Shown: in pieces, positions 32,676-40,265 of the stretch
Layout of the letters: every line of letters begins with the position of its first letter
Position numbering within the stretch: the stretch's first letter is position 1
IMG/VR virus record: IMGVR_UViG_3300010883_024574
Span: 1-64,000 of that record
DNA: 64,000 nucleotides
Reading direction: 5' to 3' (one strand)
From: a virus
Made by a program: the position numbers and the translations under genes
The notes under the pieces: generated by a model
Told to the model about the DNA's origin: nothing
Seen by the model: the letters and a program-made list of their open reading frames with translations, nothing else
Database searches by the model: none

Positions 32676-33263
32676 GTGATAAATATATTTAGTGATAATA
32701 AAAAGAAAAAGAAGAATCCTAAGCATAGCACAAAGAAAAAGCGTAAAACGTCGATAGACTTAGCCGAAAGGGTTAGGGAAAATTTAGATAAACTAAACCC
32801 TATGGTGATCCCGCTGCTTGCAGTAAAGCTTCAAGAGAGTCCCGGCAATGACTTTCTTAAATCTAGTATTTCGGTGATTATGGAAAGACCTCATAGGCTG
32901 ACAGACAAGTGGATCAACTCTCTTAACGGATGGGCAGACTCGATTGCTAAGGCTGTCATGTTAGATGAGCCAGAGGTTGAAGTCGGAACAAGGATAGACC
33001 TCGGCCCTCTTGCAGTTTATAAGGTTGCGAAAGCAAACATGGACTCTGCATATCCTATGCCAGCCATTATCTGTGTTGACGATAGGGGGTGGAAGTGGTA
33101 TTTCAAAACATCAAAAGCTTATGACTTTAGCGTAGGAGAAACCATTACATTTACAGCAAAGGTGTCTGCTCATAAAGAGGGCATTACTTTTCTCAATCGA
33201 CCTAGTAAAATTAAGAAGGTTCTAAATATTCTAATAGAAATCGAAGAGGAAAGTAATGATTAA
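32676..33263 (+). CDS. Basic protein with OB-fold-like C-terminal domain, 195 aa
   Basis: A very lysine-rich N-terminus (DNKKKKKNPKHSTKKKRKTS) precedes a helical section. The C-terminal 90 residues (VYKVAKANMDSAYPMPAIIC, WKWYFKTSKAYDFSVGETIT, FTAKVSAHKEGITFLNRPSK) follow the strand pattern and 'G..v.f.a.v..h......l.rp' of OB-fold domains. Nucleic-acid binding is therefore likely, but no specific family is recognised. GTG start lies just after the hairpin described above. Overlaps the PurA gene by 8 bases. Confidence 0.6.
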   Translation: MINIFSDNKKKKKNPKHSTKKKRKTSIDLAERVRENLDKLNPMVIPLLAVKLQESPGNDFLKSSISVIMERPHRLTDKWINSLNGWADSIAKAVMLDEPEVEVGTRIDLGPLAVYKVAKANMDSAYPMPAIICVDDRGWKWYFKTSKAYDFSVGETITFTAKVSAHKEGITFLNRPSKIKKVLNILIEIEEESND

Positions 33264-34272
33264 CAGGGCAGATATTGTAGTTGGGTTGGCATGGGGCGAT
33301 GAAGCAAAGGGTAAGATAACCAGCGAGTTAGCCTCATGTATCGGAGCAGATGGACTTCTTTTTTATGATATGGTTGCAAGATGGGGCGGCGGAAACAACG
33401 CAGGACACACAGTGTATGTGGATGACAAGAAGTATAAAACGCATCTTATTCCATCTGGTATTTTTTATGGAGTCCAATCATTGATTGGCCCCGGCTGTGT
33501 TCTGCATCCAGAGTCTTTTTATAAAGAGCTTGACTACTTATCAGACAACGGCTTTGACACCTCTCTAATCAAGGTTGCTCCAAACTGTCATATTATAACG
33601 GATAAGCACATAGCTTATGACAAGACGCATTTGTCTAAAAGGTTAGGAACAACGGGGAAAGGCATCGGGCCTTGTTATGCAGATAAAGCTGCAAGGATTG
33701 GCTCGATAGCTGTTGAGGTATTAGAGGGTGAGTTTATCTGGGACGAAGTTTTAAGCGGAAACTTGTTATGCGAAGGCGCTCAAGGAGTTTGGCTAGACAT
33801 TGATCAAGGTCTTTACCCGTATGTTACTTCCAGTGTAACCTTACCTTATGGGGCTTGCAGCATTGGGTTTCCTGCTCAAAAGATTAATAAGGTTTGGGGC
33901 GCTGCAAAGATATATGACACAAAGAGTGGCGAAGATCCTAGATTTCCAGCAAGACTTTTAGAAGACCCTGTGCTAAAGTTGCTTGCAGACTTGGGGGAAG
34001 AGTTTGGAGTAACGACGGGAAGGCGAAGAAAGGTGAATTGGCTCAACTTAGACATGCTAATCAAAGCAGTTAACATAACTGGAACCACACATTTAGTTGT
34101 AAGCAAGTGTGATGTTATAGACAGGTTGGGTCATTTTAAGTTGAGTCACGGCGGCAAGTTAGTTAAATTTCTAACCTTAGAGGATATGACCGTCTACATA
34201 GAAAAAAGAATAAGAGAGCTTTCGCCACTCTTGGAGTCTGTTAGATTCTCTTATTCCCCAAAGGAAATTTGA
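33256..34272 (+). CDS. purA: Adenylosuccinate synthetase, short form (PurA/PurZ superfamily), 338 aa
   Basis: GTP-dependent synthetase fold: AWGDEAKGKI (12-21) with the catalytic Asp15, GGNNAGHTVYV, GTTGKGIGPCYADKA, CEGAQGVWLDIDQG, YPYVTSS and TTGRRRKVNWLNL. It joins IMP and aspartate to adenylosuccinate. At 338 residues it matches the short archaeal PurA and phage PurZ lengths rather than bacterial PurA (about 430). PurZ enzymes of diaminopurine phages replace the catalytic Asp by Ser or Gly; here the Asp is kept, so PurA activity is favoured. GAGGAAAG precedes the ATG. Confidence 0.85.
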   Translation: MINRADIVVGLAWGDEAKGKITSELASCIGADGLLFYDMVARWGGGNNAGHTVYVDDKKYKTHLIPSGIFYGVQSLIGPGCVLHPESFYKELDYLSDNGFDTSLIKVAPNCHIITDKHIAYDKTHLSKRLGTTGKGIGPCYADKAARIGSIAVEVLEGEFIWDEVLSGNLLCEGAQGVWLDIDQGLYPYVTSSVTLPYGACSIGFPAQKINKVWGAAKIYDTKSGEDPRFPARLLEDPVLKLLADLGEEFGVTTGRRRKVNWLNLDMLIKAVNITGTTHLVVSKCDVIDRLGHFKLSHGGKLVKFLTLEDMTVYIEKRIRELSPLLESVRFSYSPKEI

Positions 34273-34274
34273 TA

Positions 34275-35123
34275 ATGTCAGAAAAAATAATGGTTCTATA
34301 CCATGCAAACTGCCCTGATGGATTTGGTGCTGCTTGGTCTTTCTGGAGAAAGTTTGGAGCTAATGCTGAATATTTGCCTGTAGTTCATGGAGAAGAAGGA
34401 CCGGACGTTAAAGATCGTGATGTATTTATTGTTGACTTTTCTTATGACAGGGCTATAATGCTTGATATGGAAGAGAAGGCGAAAAGCCTAATTGTATTAG
34501 ATCACCATAAGTCCGCAGAAGAAACCTGTGGAGACTTACCGTTTTGTTATTTTGATATGAATCATTCTGGCGCTTATTTGGCTTGGAATCATTTGTTTCC
34601 AGATGATAATGTTCCTCTTCTGATCAAGTATGTTGAAGACAGAGATTTGTGGAAGTGGGAAATGCAGCATACAGAAGAAGTATTGTCTGCCGTAGATTCA
34701 TTTGAAAAAACTTTTGAGAATTGGGACATGCTGCATGGCTATCTTGATGCAGCAGAGTCCATTAGATGGAAGCGTGTAAAGAATATGGGGGAAGGGATAT
34801 TGCAGTATAAAAGAAATCTGATTAAATCTCTTCTTGAAAACTCTTATACTGAAAACATTTTAGGCACTGTGGTCCCGATTGTTAATGCGCCATTCTTCCA
34901 ATCGGAAATGGCATCTGATTTAGCAGAGGGCAATCCTTTCGCTGCCGCTTATTACTTCGATGGAGAAGGATATAAATTCTCCCTGCGTTCAACAGAAGAA
35001 GGTGAGGACGTTTCCAAGATTGCTGCCGCCTTTGGCGGCGGAGGTCATAAGAACGCTTCTGGCTTTAGAATAACTGATTTGTCCACACTAATTACCGGAG
35101 TAACTGATGGCTCAAGAGAATAA
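34275..35123 (+). CDS. DHH/DHHA1-family phosphoesterase, 282 aa
   Basis: Motifs in order: YHANCPDGFGAAW (N-terminal), VDFSYD, VLDHHKSAE (the DHH site for manganese), YVEDRDLW, and the DHHA1 end SLRSTEEGEDVSKIAAAFGG followed by GGHKNASGF. Family members degrade nanoRNA, cyclic dinucleotides or pAp (NrnA, GdpP-type cores). Could recycle short RNA or blunt host cyclic-nucleotide signalling; substrate unresolved. ATG 34275 with AAGGAA is chosen over TTG 34269. Overlaps the next gene by 17 bases. Confidence 0.88.
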   Translation: MSEKIMVLYHANCPDGFGAAWSFWRKFGANAEYLPVVHGEEGPDVKDRDVFIVDFSYDRAIMLDMEEKAKSLIVLDHHKSAEETCGDLPFCYFDMNHSGAYLAWNHLFPDDNVPLLIKYVEDRDLWKWEMQHTEEVLSAVDSFEKTFENWDMLHGYLDAAESIRWKRVKNMGEGILQYKRNLIKSLLENSYTENILGTVVPIVNAPFFQSEMASDLAEGNPFAAAYYFDGEGYKFSLRSTEEGEDVSKIAAAFGGGGHKNASGFRITDLSTLITGVTDGSRE

Positions 35124-35829
35124 GAGCAAAAGCCTTAAGCATTTGATTGAAGAGATCAAGAGTATTAGGGGACTTGCGTGGAATGAATTTCGCCCAAAGC
35201 TTGAAAAGCTTGCACAAGATGTAAAGAAAAAAGACTTTGAAAGACTATGTCTAGAAAGTGCTATTTTTAATGAAGCATTTTATAATTCCTCTGGAAGATA
35301 TGGGAGGGTTGATTGGGTTGCGACTAGGATCTTGGAATACCTGCTACCTCACCATGTAGAGGTTGGCGACAAGGCTCTTAAGAAATCTGAGATAGATTTG
35401 GTTAAATGCTTGGTTATTACCAATGGCATATATAAAGATATTTCGTCTATAGACGCGGTGGCTAAAAGCGGGAGCGGGGATAGTCAGGCTCTTGCGGCAA
35501 GCTTCTGTAGCATTAAGGTACTAAGAGCTTTAAAGGGCCATAAGAGTTCTAAGATTAGAAAGGTCTACTATAATAGGCTTGGTCCTGTTGAGTGTTTAGA
35601 TGAAATGCTTGGCGATAGTATTGCAGACATTAGGTATGAAGGAATTGCTAGAGCGCCATATTATTATGACAAATTAAAGACTTTGACAAAAGAGATTGCG
35701 CGTGGCCCATTTAGTCTTTTGATTAACAAGATCCCTCTTGACTACCTTCCTATGCTTGTAGCTAATAGAAATGTAAAAAATAGTTGGGTTTCTCAAAGAA
35801 TTGAAGAAAGAATTAACTCTGGAAGGTAG
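35107..35829 (+). CDS. HEAT-like helical protein, 240 aa (paralog 3)
   Basis: Helical repeats, e.g. SIKVLRALKGHKSSKIRKVY, then GDSIADIRYEGIARAPYY, closely recalling paralog 1 at 3039. C-terminus: SLLINKIPLDYLPMLVANRN and RIEERINSGR, the family signature. No enzymatic residues. It is adjacent to a fourth family member, so the pair probably arose by tandem duplication followed by divergence. Confidence 0.65.
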   Translation: MAQENKSKSLKHLIEEIKSIRGLAWNEFRPKLEKLAQDVKKKDFERLCLESAIFNEAFYNSSGRYGRVDWVATRILEYLLPHHVEVGDKALKKSEIDLVKCLVITNGIYKDISSIDAVAKSGSGDSQALAASFCSIKVLRALKGHKSSKIRKVYYNRLGPVECLDEMLGDSIADIRYEGIARAPYYYDKLKTLTKEIARGPFSLLINKIPLDYLPMLVANRNVKNSWVSQRIEERINSGR

Positions 35830-35837
35830 GAGACATT

Positions 35838-36749
35838 GTGTCTGAAAAAATATTGAAGAAAGTGGCTTTTAATAACAAGTTTGATTTGGCTGATGATTTC
35901 ATTAGTACAGTTTTGAAGTTTGCAATACCACATGCTGTGAGCGATATAGACTGTTACTGGCGAACCTCTGATGCTGAAAAGATTATTTCTGATGTTACAT
36001 TTGGATACATTTGGGATAACTATCCAGACACTAGGAATGAGCTATTGAATGTAGTTCACAATGTAGCAAGTAAGCATACTAGAATAAAGTCTTTATCAAA
36101 AGACTTTTGTACAGATGTTGTAAAAAGGGTTTATAGTAACATTGAAGATAACGAATCTCTAGAAGATAATAGACTGAAAGTTAGACTCTTGCCGGTTGTT
36201 GACCCGCTTTATGATTATCTAGATAAGATGTGCAAGTTTGCTTTAGACTCTGAAAAAGAAAATTTGTTTACCATCTGGAGACAAGCCGGGCTATCATCCT
36301 CTACGGATGAAGCTTTCTTTGACTATCTCTGGAGCAAGGTAAAGAGGGAGAAGGGATCTGTTAACATTAAGATAAACATTCTTGATAATGCCTTTGACAA
36401 CGAGGCAGTTTCAGATTCTCTTTTAAAGAAGATTGCAAAGTCAAGCCCAAAAAATATCAAGAGGTTGGCGACAAGCAAGCTGTCTGGCTATATTGCAGAC
36501 CAAAAACATAGAATTCGAAAATTTGAAAGGGATAATACAAAAGAATCTTTGGCAACAGCAGCTTTTCTACAAGAAAAAGTTGCCAAAGTAGAAAGGAAGG
36601 CTATGTTATTTGTAGACTGTACTGATCGGGAAGTTGTTTCTAACTTGCTGGACTGTCTCTCTAAGGACAATCTACCTTGGCTTATGCCTTCTGCCTCAAA
36701 ACATTATTACCTTTCAAGAAGATTGCAAGATATGATAGAGGCCGAATAG
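35838..36749 (+). CDS. HEAT-like helical protein, 303 aa (paralog 4)
   Basis: All-helical; the C-terminal block AMLFVDCTDREVVSNLLDCL, LPWLMPSASKHYYLSRR and LQDMIEAE matches the end of the gene at 22696 residue by residue in pattern. The upstream part (KLSGYIADQKHRIRKFERDN) is charged and probably coiled. GTG start with GTAGGAGA upstream. Function unknown; the family's repeated occurrence in one phage suggests adaptors for different partners. Confidence 0.65.
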   Translation: MSEKILKKVAFNNKFDLADDFISTVLKFAIPHAVSDIDCYWRTSDAEKIISDVTFGYIWDNYPDTRNELLNVVHNVASKHTRIKSLSKDFCTDVVKRVYSNIEDNESLEDNRLKVRLLPVVDPLYDYLDKMCKFALDSEKENLFTIWRQAGLSSSTDEAFFDYLWSKVKREKGSVNIKINILDNAFDNEAVSDSLLKKIAKSSPKNIKRLATSKLSGYIADQKHRIRKFERDNTKESLATAAFLQEKVAKVERKAMLFVDCTDREVVSNLLDCLSKDNLPWLMPSASKHYYLSRRLQDMIEAE

Positions 36750-36762
36750 AACAGGAATTAAA

Positions 36763-36963
36763 ATGGTAAATCGTAATAATGTTATGTTAAAAATTCGAGT
36801 AACTAATACTGAAACTAAAGCTGTTCATATTCATAATAGAGTACCCTTAGAGCATGTAGAAACATTAAAAATGAACTCATGTCTTAGGATAGAGGTGTTG
36901 GGTCAATCCAAGGGGTACGATGATGATAGAAGATTTAAAAGGGATAAAGAAAGAAATAATTAG
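36763..36963 (+). CDS. Small basic protein, 66 aa
   Basis: Not recognised. Beta-rich start (VMLKIRVTNTETKAVHIHN) and basic tail (DDRRFKRDKERNN). ACAGGAATTAAA precedes the ATG. Overlaps the next, secreted-protease gene by 44 bases, so its last residues may be a by-product of compact packing. Confidence 0.55.
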   Translation: MVNRNNVMLKIRVTNTETKAVHIHNRVPLEHVETLKMNSCLRIEVLGQSKGYDDDRRFKRDKERNN

Positions 36964-37567
36964 CATTACAATATTATGTTGTATGATTCCGATGGTTGCT
37001 TACGCAGCTCCATACAGGCCAGCTTTTATTGAAGATTTATCAACAGTGGAAAGGCTCGATGAGAGTTTGAGTTTGGGTGATAAAGTTATTGATTTATCTA
37101 TTTCATACCAAACAAGTAATGGGCAGATTCCTTCGGCCCTCTACAAATCACACAGCCCAGAAAATATAAAGGGTTGGATTCAACACTCATGGCCTGTCTT
37201 TAAGAGTTTTCTGGCGCAATATGATATGCCGACTGCTGACTGTAGGCGTAATTATAATTTGAATATGTTTGTGGTAACGCCAACTATCATGGACGACAGA
37301 GATCGCTTTGAGGAAGCGCCTTGGTCAACTGATGTTATAAGGGGCAAAAATGACCGTATCTACGGCTATTACACCGCCACTAAAGAGATCAAAAACAACT
37401 CAACCATCTTGGTTACAGATTGGGTGGGTCATAGAGAAAACGTGATTCTGGTTCACGAAATGACTCATTATTGGTATGACAGAATGTGTCTTAGGCCTCA
37501 TTGGAAGGGATCTCCAGAACATTTTGCAAGGACTTTTCAAGCTTATTATGAAGTGAGGGCACCATGA
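36920..37567 (+). CDS. Secreted zinc metallopeptidase-like protein, 215 aa
   Basis: A signal peptide (ISITILCCMIPMVAYAA, cleavage about residue 29-30) precedes a zincin core: VILVHEMTHYWYD provides HExxH, and a downstream Glu in SPEHFARTFQAYYE is a plausible third ligand. Exported, so it would act in the periplasm or envelope, perhaps in lysis or peptidoglycan-linked protein cleavage; not a recognised endolysin family. The next gene starts 4 bases before its stop (ATGA). Confidence 0.75.
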   Translation: MMIEDLKGIKKEIISITILCCMIPMVAYAAPYRPAFIEDLSTVERLDESLSLGDKVIDLSISYQTSNGQIPSALYKSHSPENIKGWIQHSWPVFKSFLAQYDMPTADCRRNYNLNMFVVTPTIMDDRDRFEEAPWSTDVIRGKNDRIYGYYTATKEIKNNSTILVTDWVGHRENVILVHEMTHYWYDRMCLRPHWKGSPEHFARTFQAYYEVRAP

Positions 37568-38676
37568 AGATTTACACATCATTAACATTGAATGAATCAG
37601 GAGAGCCTCCATCCTTCGATGATGTTATGCTTGTCCCAAGGTACTCAACGATAAAGTCAAGATTAGACCCTAATATACAGGCCACTATAGGTAGCGACAC
37701 AACATTGGAAATGCCTATTATTTCTTCACCGATGGATACTGTTACAGGCTCGGATATGGCTATATCTATCGGGAGTCGAGGGGCTATGGGGGTGCTTCAT
37801 AGATTTATGTCTGTGAAGGAGCAGTCAGATGAAGTTATGAAGATAATTGAGTTTAATAGAAAGAGCGAGGGTAACCCCACTTGTTCAAAAGCCCCCGTTG
37901 TACCTGCTATTGGAGTTGGCAGGCCAGAGCGTGAAAGATTTAAATACTTGTATGATGAGTATGGAAGCTTATTGGATTGGGTGGCGATTGACATTGCCAA
38001 CGGTCACTCAGAGCATATGAGGGAAATGATTGATTGGGTCAGAAACATGTCTGATGACTCATTGCAAATCTTAGCTGGGAATGTTGCAACCGGAGAAGGT
38101 TTTGCTTTTCTTGCTGACTCTGGAGCCAATGCAGTTAGAGTGGGAATAGGCGGCGGTTCTATTTGCAAAACACGTATCATGACAGGCTTTGGAGTTCCAA
38201 CTTTGGCCTCTGTAATAGACTGTCGCAAAACAAAGGAATCTAATTTTAATTATAAAAATGTATCAATAATTGCAGACGGAGGCATTAAGTATCCAGCGGA
38301 TTTAGTTAAGAGTCTTGCAGCTGGCGCAGATGCGGTAATTGCAGGAAGAATCTTCGCAGGCACTTTGGAGTCTCCAGGCGAGATTGTTACCATAAACGGG
38401 AAAAGAATGAAGGTATATAGAGGCATGGCCTCTAAAGAGGTCCAGGATGATAGGAGAGGCGGATTAAGACCCGGCACTTGTGCCGAAGGAGTTTCTGCAC
38501 ATGTCCCTCTGAAAGGAAAAGCATACTATATATTAGAAGAGTTTTGTGGAGGCCTTAGGTCTGCTATGACTTATGCTAATGCAAGAAGTATAACTGAACT
38601 TAGAGAGAATTCTTTATTCATAAGGCTAACCTCTTCTGCGATAGAAGAGTCTCACGCCTTTGGAACGAAACAATAG
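37564..38676 (+). CDS. IMP dehydrogenase / GMP reductase family enzyme (GMP-reductase-like), 370 aa
   Basis: TIM-barrel family with the catalytic Cys loop [32 protein letters not shown] and the flap region [10 protein letters not shown]. It lacks the CBS domains of bacterial IMPDH (about 490 residues); length, [18 protein letters not shown] and the C-terminal [15 protein letters not shown] resemble GMP reductase (GuaC: GMP to IMP with NADPH). An IMPDH-type activity (IMP to XMP) cannot be excluded: [12 protein letters not shown] also resembles the IMPDH flap. With PurA upstream, GMP could be rerouted to adenine nucleotides. Confidence 0.82.
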   Translation: MKIYTSLTLNESGEPPSFDDVMLVPRYSTIKSRLDPNIQATIGSDTTLEMPIISSPMDTVTGSDMAISIGSRGAMGVLHRFMSVKEQSDEVMKIIEFNRKSEGNPTCSKAPVVPAIGVGRPERERFKYLYDEYGSLLDWVAIDIANGHSEHMREMIDWVRNMSDDSLQILAGNVATGEGFAFLADSGANAVRVGIGGGSICKTRIMTGFGVPTLASVIDCRKTKESNFNYKNVSIIADGGIKYPADLVKSLAAGADAVIAGRIFAGTLESPGEIVTINGKRMKVYRGMASKEVQDDRRGGLRPGTCAEGVSAHVPLKGKAYYILEEFCGGLRSAMTYANARSITELRENSLFIRLTSSAIEESHAFGTKQ

Positions 38677-38686
38677 GAGTATAAAC

Positions 38687-39040
38687 ATGGCAAATAATTT
38701 GTTTGAAAATGAAGTTTTAGAAAAGTTATCTTCAATTGAAGATAGGCTGACTAATATAGAAGATAAGTTTGAAGAAGCTACTGGTTTTGCAGATAGCCTT
38801 CTTTCAGATGAAAATAGTCTTTTTGGCACAGACGGTCTGAATTCTATTAAGGATACTCTTGCTGCGTTTATGCCGTCACAGATTGAGGGCAATATAGCAG
38901 AGTCTAATGATATAGACCCAAATACACTACAGGATTTGGTCGGCTCCTTAAAAGACTTTAGAGATAGGCTGTCAGGGATAAAGACTGCAATATCTGACCT
39001 GCCAGAAGGGGGCGCTGAATTACAAAATGATGATGGATAA
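38687..39040 (+). CDS. Acidic coiled-coil protein, 117 aa
   Basis: Not recognised. Helical, acidic, heptad-like start (EVLEKLSSIEDRLTNIEDKF), a central Ser/Asp region and a second helix (LVGSLKDFRDRLSGIKTAIS). ATAGGAGTATAAAC is a strong ribosome site for ATG 38687; the longer frame from 38660 lies inside the preceding gene. Followed by the leader element at 39044. Confidence 0.7.
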   Translation: MANNLFENEVLEKLSSIEDRLTNIEDKFEEATGFADSLLSDENSLFGTDGLNSIKDTLAAFMPSQIEGNIAESNDIDPNTLQDLVGSLKDFRDRLSGIKTAISDLPEGGAELQNDDG

Positions 39041-39043
39041 TAG

Positions 39044-39073
39044 TTTTTTAAAATCTGTTTTTACATCGAATAC
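39044..39073 (+). promoter_or_regulatory. Intergenic T-tract/CATCGAATAC element, copy 5
   Basis: T6-AAAATCTGTTTTTA-CATCGAATAC, almost identical to the copy at 22358. Downstream is a small hairpin, TGGAG-GTTT-CTCCA, then GAAAGGAGACAAAA before the GTG start at 39127. Confidence 0.45.
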
Positions 39074-39126
39074 AATAACCTGTGGAGGTTTCTCCATACC
39101 ATTGTTCTTGCTGAAAGGAGACAAAA

Positions 39127-40203
39127 GTGAATATTGATCAAACTAAAGAAATTTTGAAAACAATGCCGATGGATAAGTCCATCATGTTACATGCAAAGCA
39201 TGGAGTGGGTAAGTCGTCAGTTGTTCGTCAAGTTGCAGATGAGATTGCAGAAGAGTCTGGAAAGCCTTGTGGCTTTTGGGACGTTCGGCTTTCTCAGTGT
39301 GAGGTAGGCGACATTAAGGGTATGCCGCTACTGGATTCTAAGGAGGGGATTACTCGCTTTCTTAAGCAGGAATGGTGGCCTCGCGACCCAGATAGTTGTG
39401 GAATCCTATTCTTTGATGAGCTAAACAGGGCTTCAAAGGATGTTTTGCAAGCAGTGTTTGAGATCTGCTTGGACCGTCGTTTAGACGGAGAAGACTTGCC
39501 CTCCGGTTGGCGGGTTGTTGCTGCGGTTAATTCCGATGATGACTACGATGTAGTTGAGTTGGACCCCGCTTTGCACGATAGATGGTTTCACATCGACTTT
39601 GACCCCTCTGCGCTTGAGTGGATGGACTGGGCGCGTGAAACAGATGTGCATGAAGCCGTTGTTGAGTTTATTAACCGCAATCAAAACCTGTTAGACCCTC
39701 CTATTGGAAACCTTGAGGCAGGTCGGATTTATCCCTCTCGCAGAAGTTGGGTTGCTTTTAGCGACACTCTTATCGGTATGGGCTTAGATTCTCGCACAGA
39801 TGATGGTATGCTTACTCAAGTCACAAAGGGTTGGGTAGGGAGAGAGATTGCTGTGATGTTTCAGAAGTTTCTTACTAATGAATTCTCACACCTTCGTCCA
39901 AGTGACATTCTTGATGACTTTGAGAAGGTCAAGGACAAGGTAGAGGCGGCTTGTAATGATATTGAGGTTGTCGCCGCTTTGTCACGCTCTGTTGTTGCAG
40001 AGGTTAATGAACGGTCTTTGACCAAGACCAAAGAAAAGCAAAGAAAGAATTTGAGAGAGTTCTTTATGATGCTTCCAAACGATGTTGCATCGCAGGCTTG
40101 GGTCGCTCTGTTGGGCGGACAAAAGAGTAAGAAGATTGTGATGGAATGGCAGAATGATGAAGACTTCCGCGAACACTTGAAGAAGATTTACCTTTCTTCA
40201 TAA
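39127..40203 (+). CDS. MoxR-type AAA+ ATPase, 358 aa
   Basis: Walker A GVGKSS (26-31), Walker B ILFFDELNRA, the extended helix-2 insert region and sensor segment VVAAVNSD, then DPALHDRW as the arginine-finger region. MoxR ATPases work as chaperones or metal-insertion motors with VWA-domain partners (MoxR, RavA, CbbQ, NorQ); the very next gene encodes such a partner. GTG start with AAAGGAGACAAAA. It may remodel a virion or metabolic protein complex. Confidence 0.85.
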   Translation: MNIDQTKEILKTMPMDKSIMLHAKHGVGKSSVVRQVADEIAEESGKPCGFWDVRLSQCEVGDIKGMPLLDSKEGITRFLKQEWWPRDPDSCGILFFDELNRASKDVLQAVFEICLDRRLDGEDLPSGWRVVAAVNSDDDYDVVELDPALHDRWFHIDFDPSALEWMDWARETDVHEAVVEFINRNQNLLDPPIGNLEAGRIYPSRRSWVAFSDTLIGMGLDSRTDDGMLTQVTKGWVGREIAVMFQKFLTNEFSHLRPSDILDDFEKVKDKVEAACNDIEVVAALSRSVVAEVNERSLTKTKEKQRKNLREFFMMLPNDVASQAWVALLGGQKSKKIVMEWQNDEDFREHLKKIYLSS

Positions 40204-40265
40204 CTTCATCCCCACGGGTCAGGCACAGGGTAATCAGGTGTCTATCTTTTATAGGAGACTAACGC

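Noticed and set aside
33256-34272. Z-genome (diaminopurine) enzyme PurZ
   Set aside because: The catalytic Asp of GDE is retained, and no DatZ or MazZ gene is seen in the window, so ordinary PurA is favoured; kept only as a finding to test.
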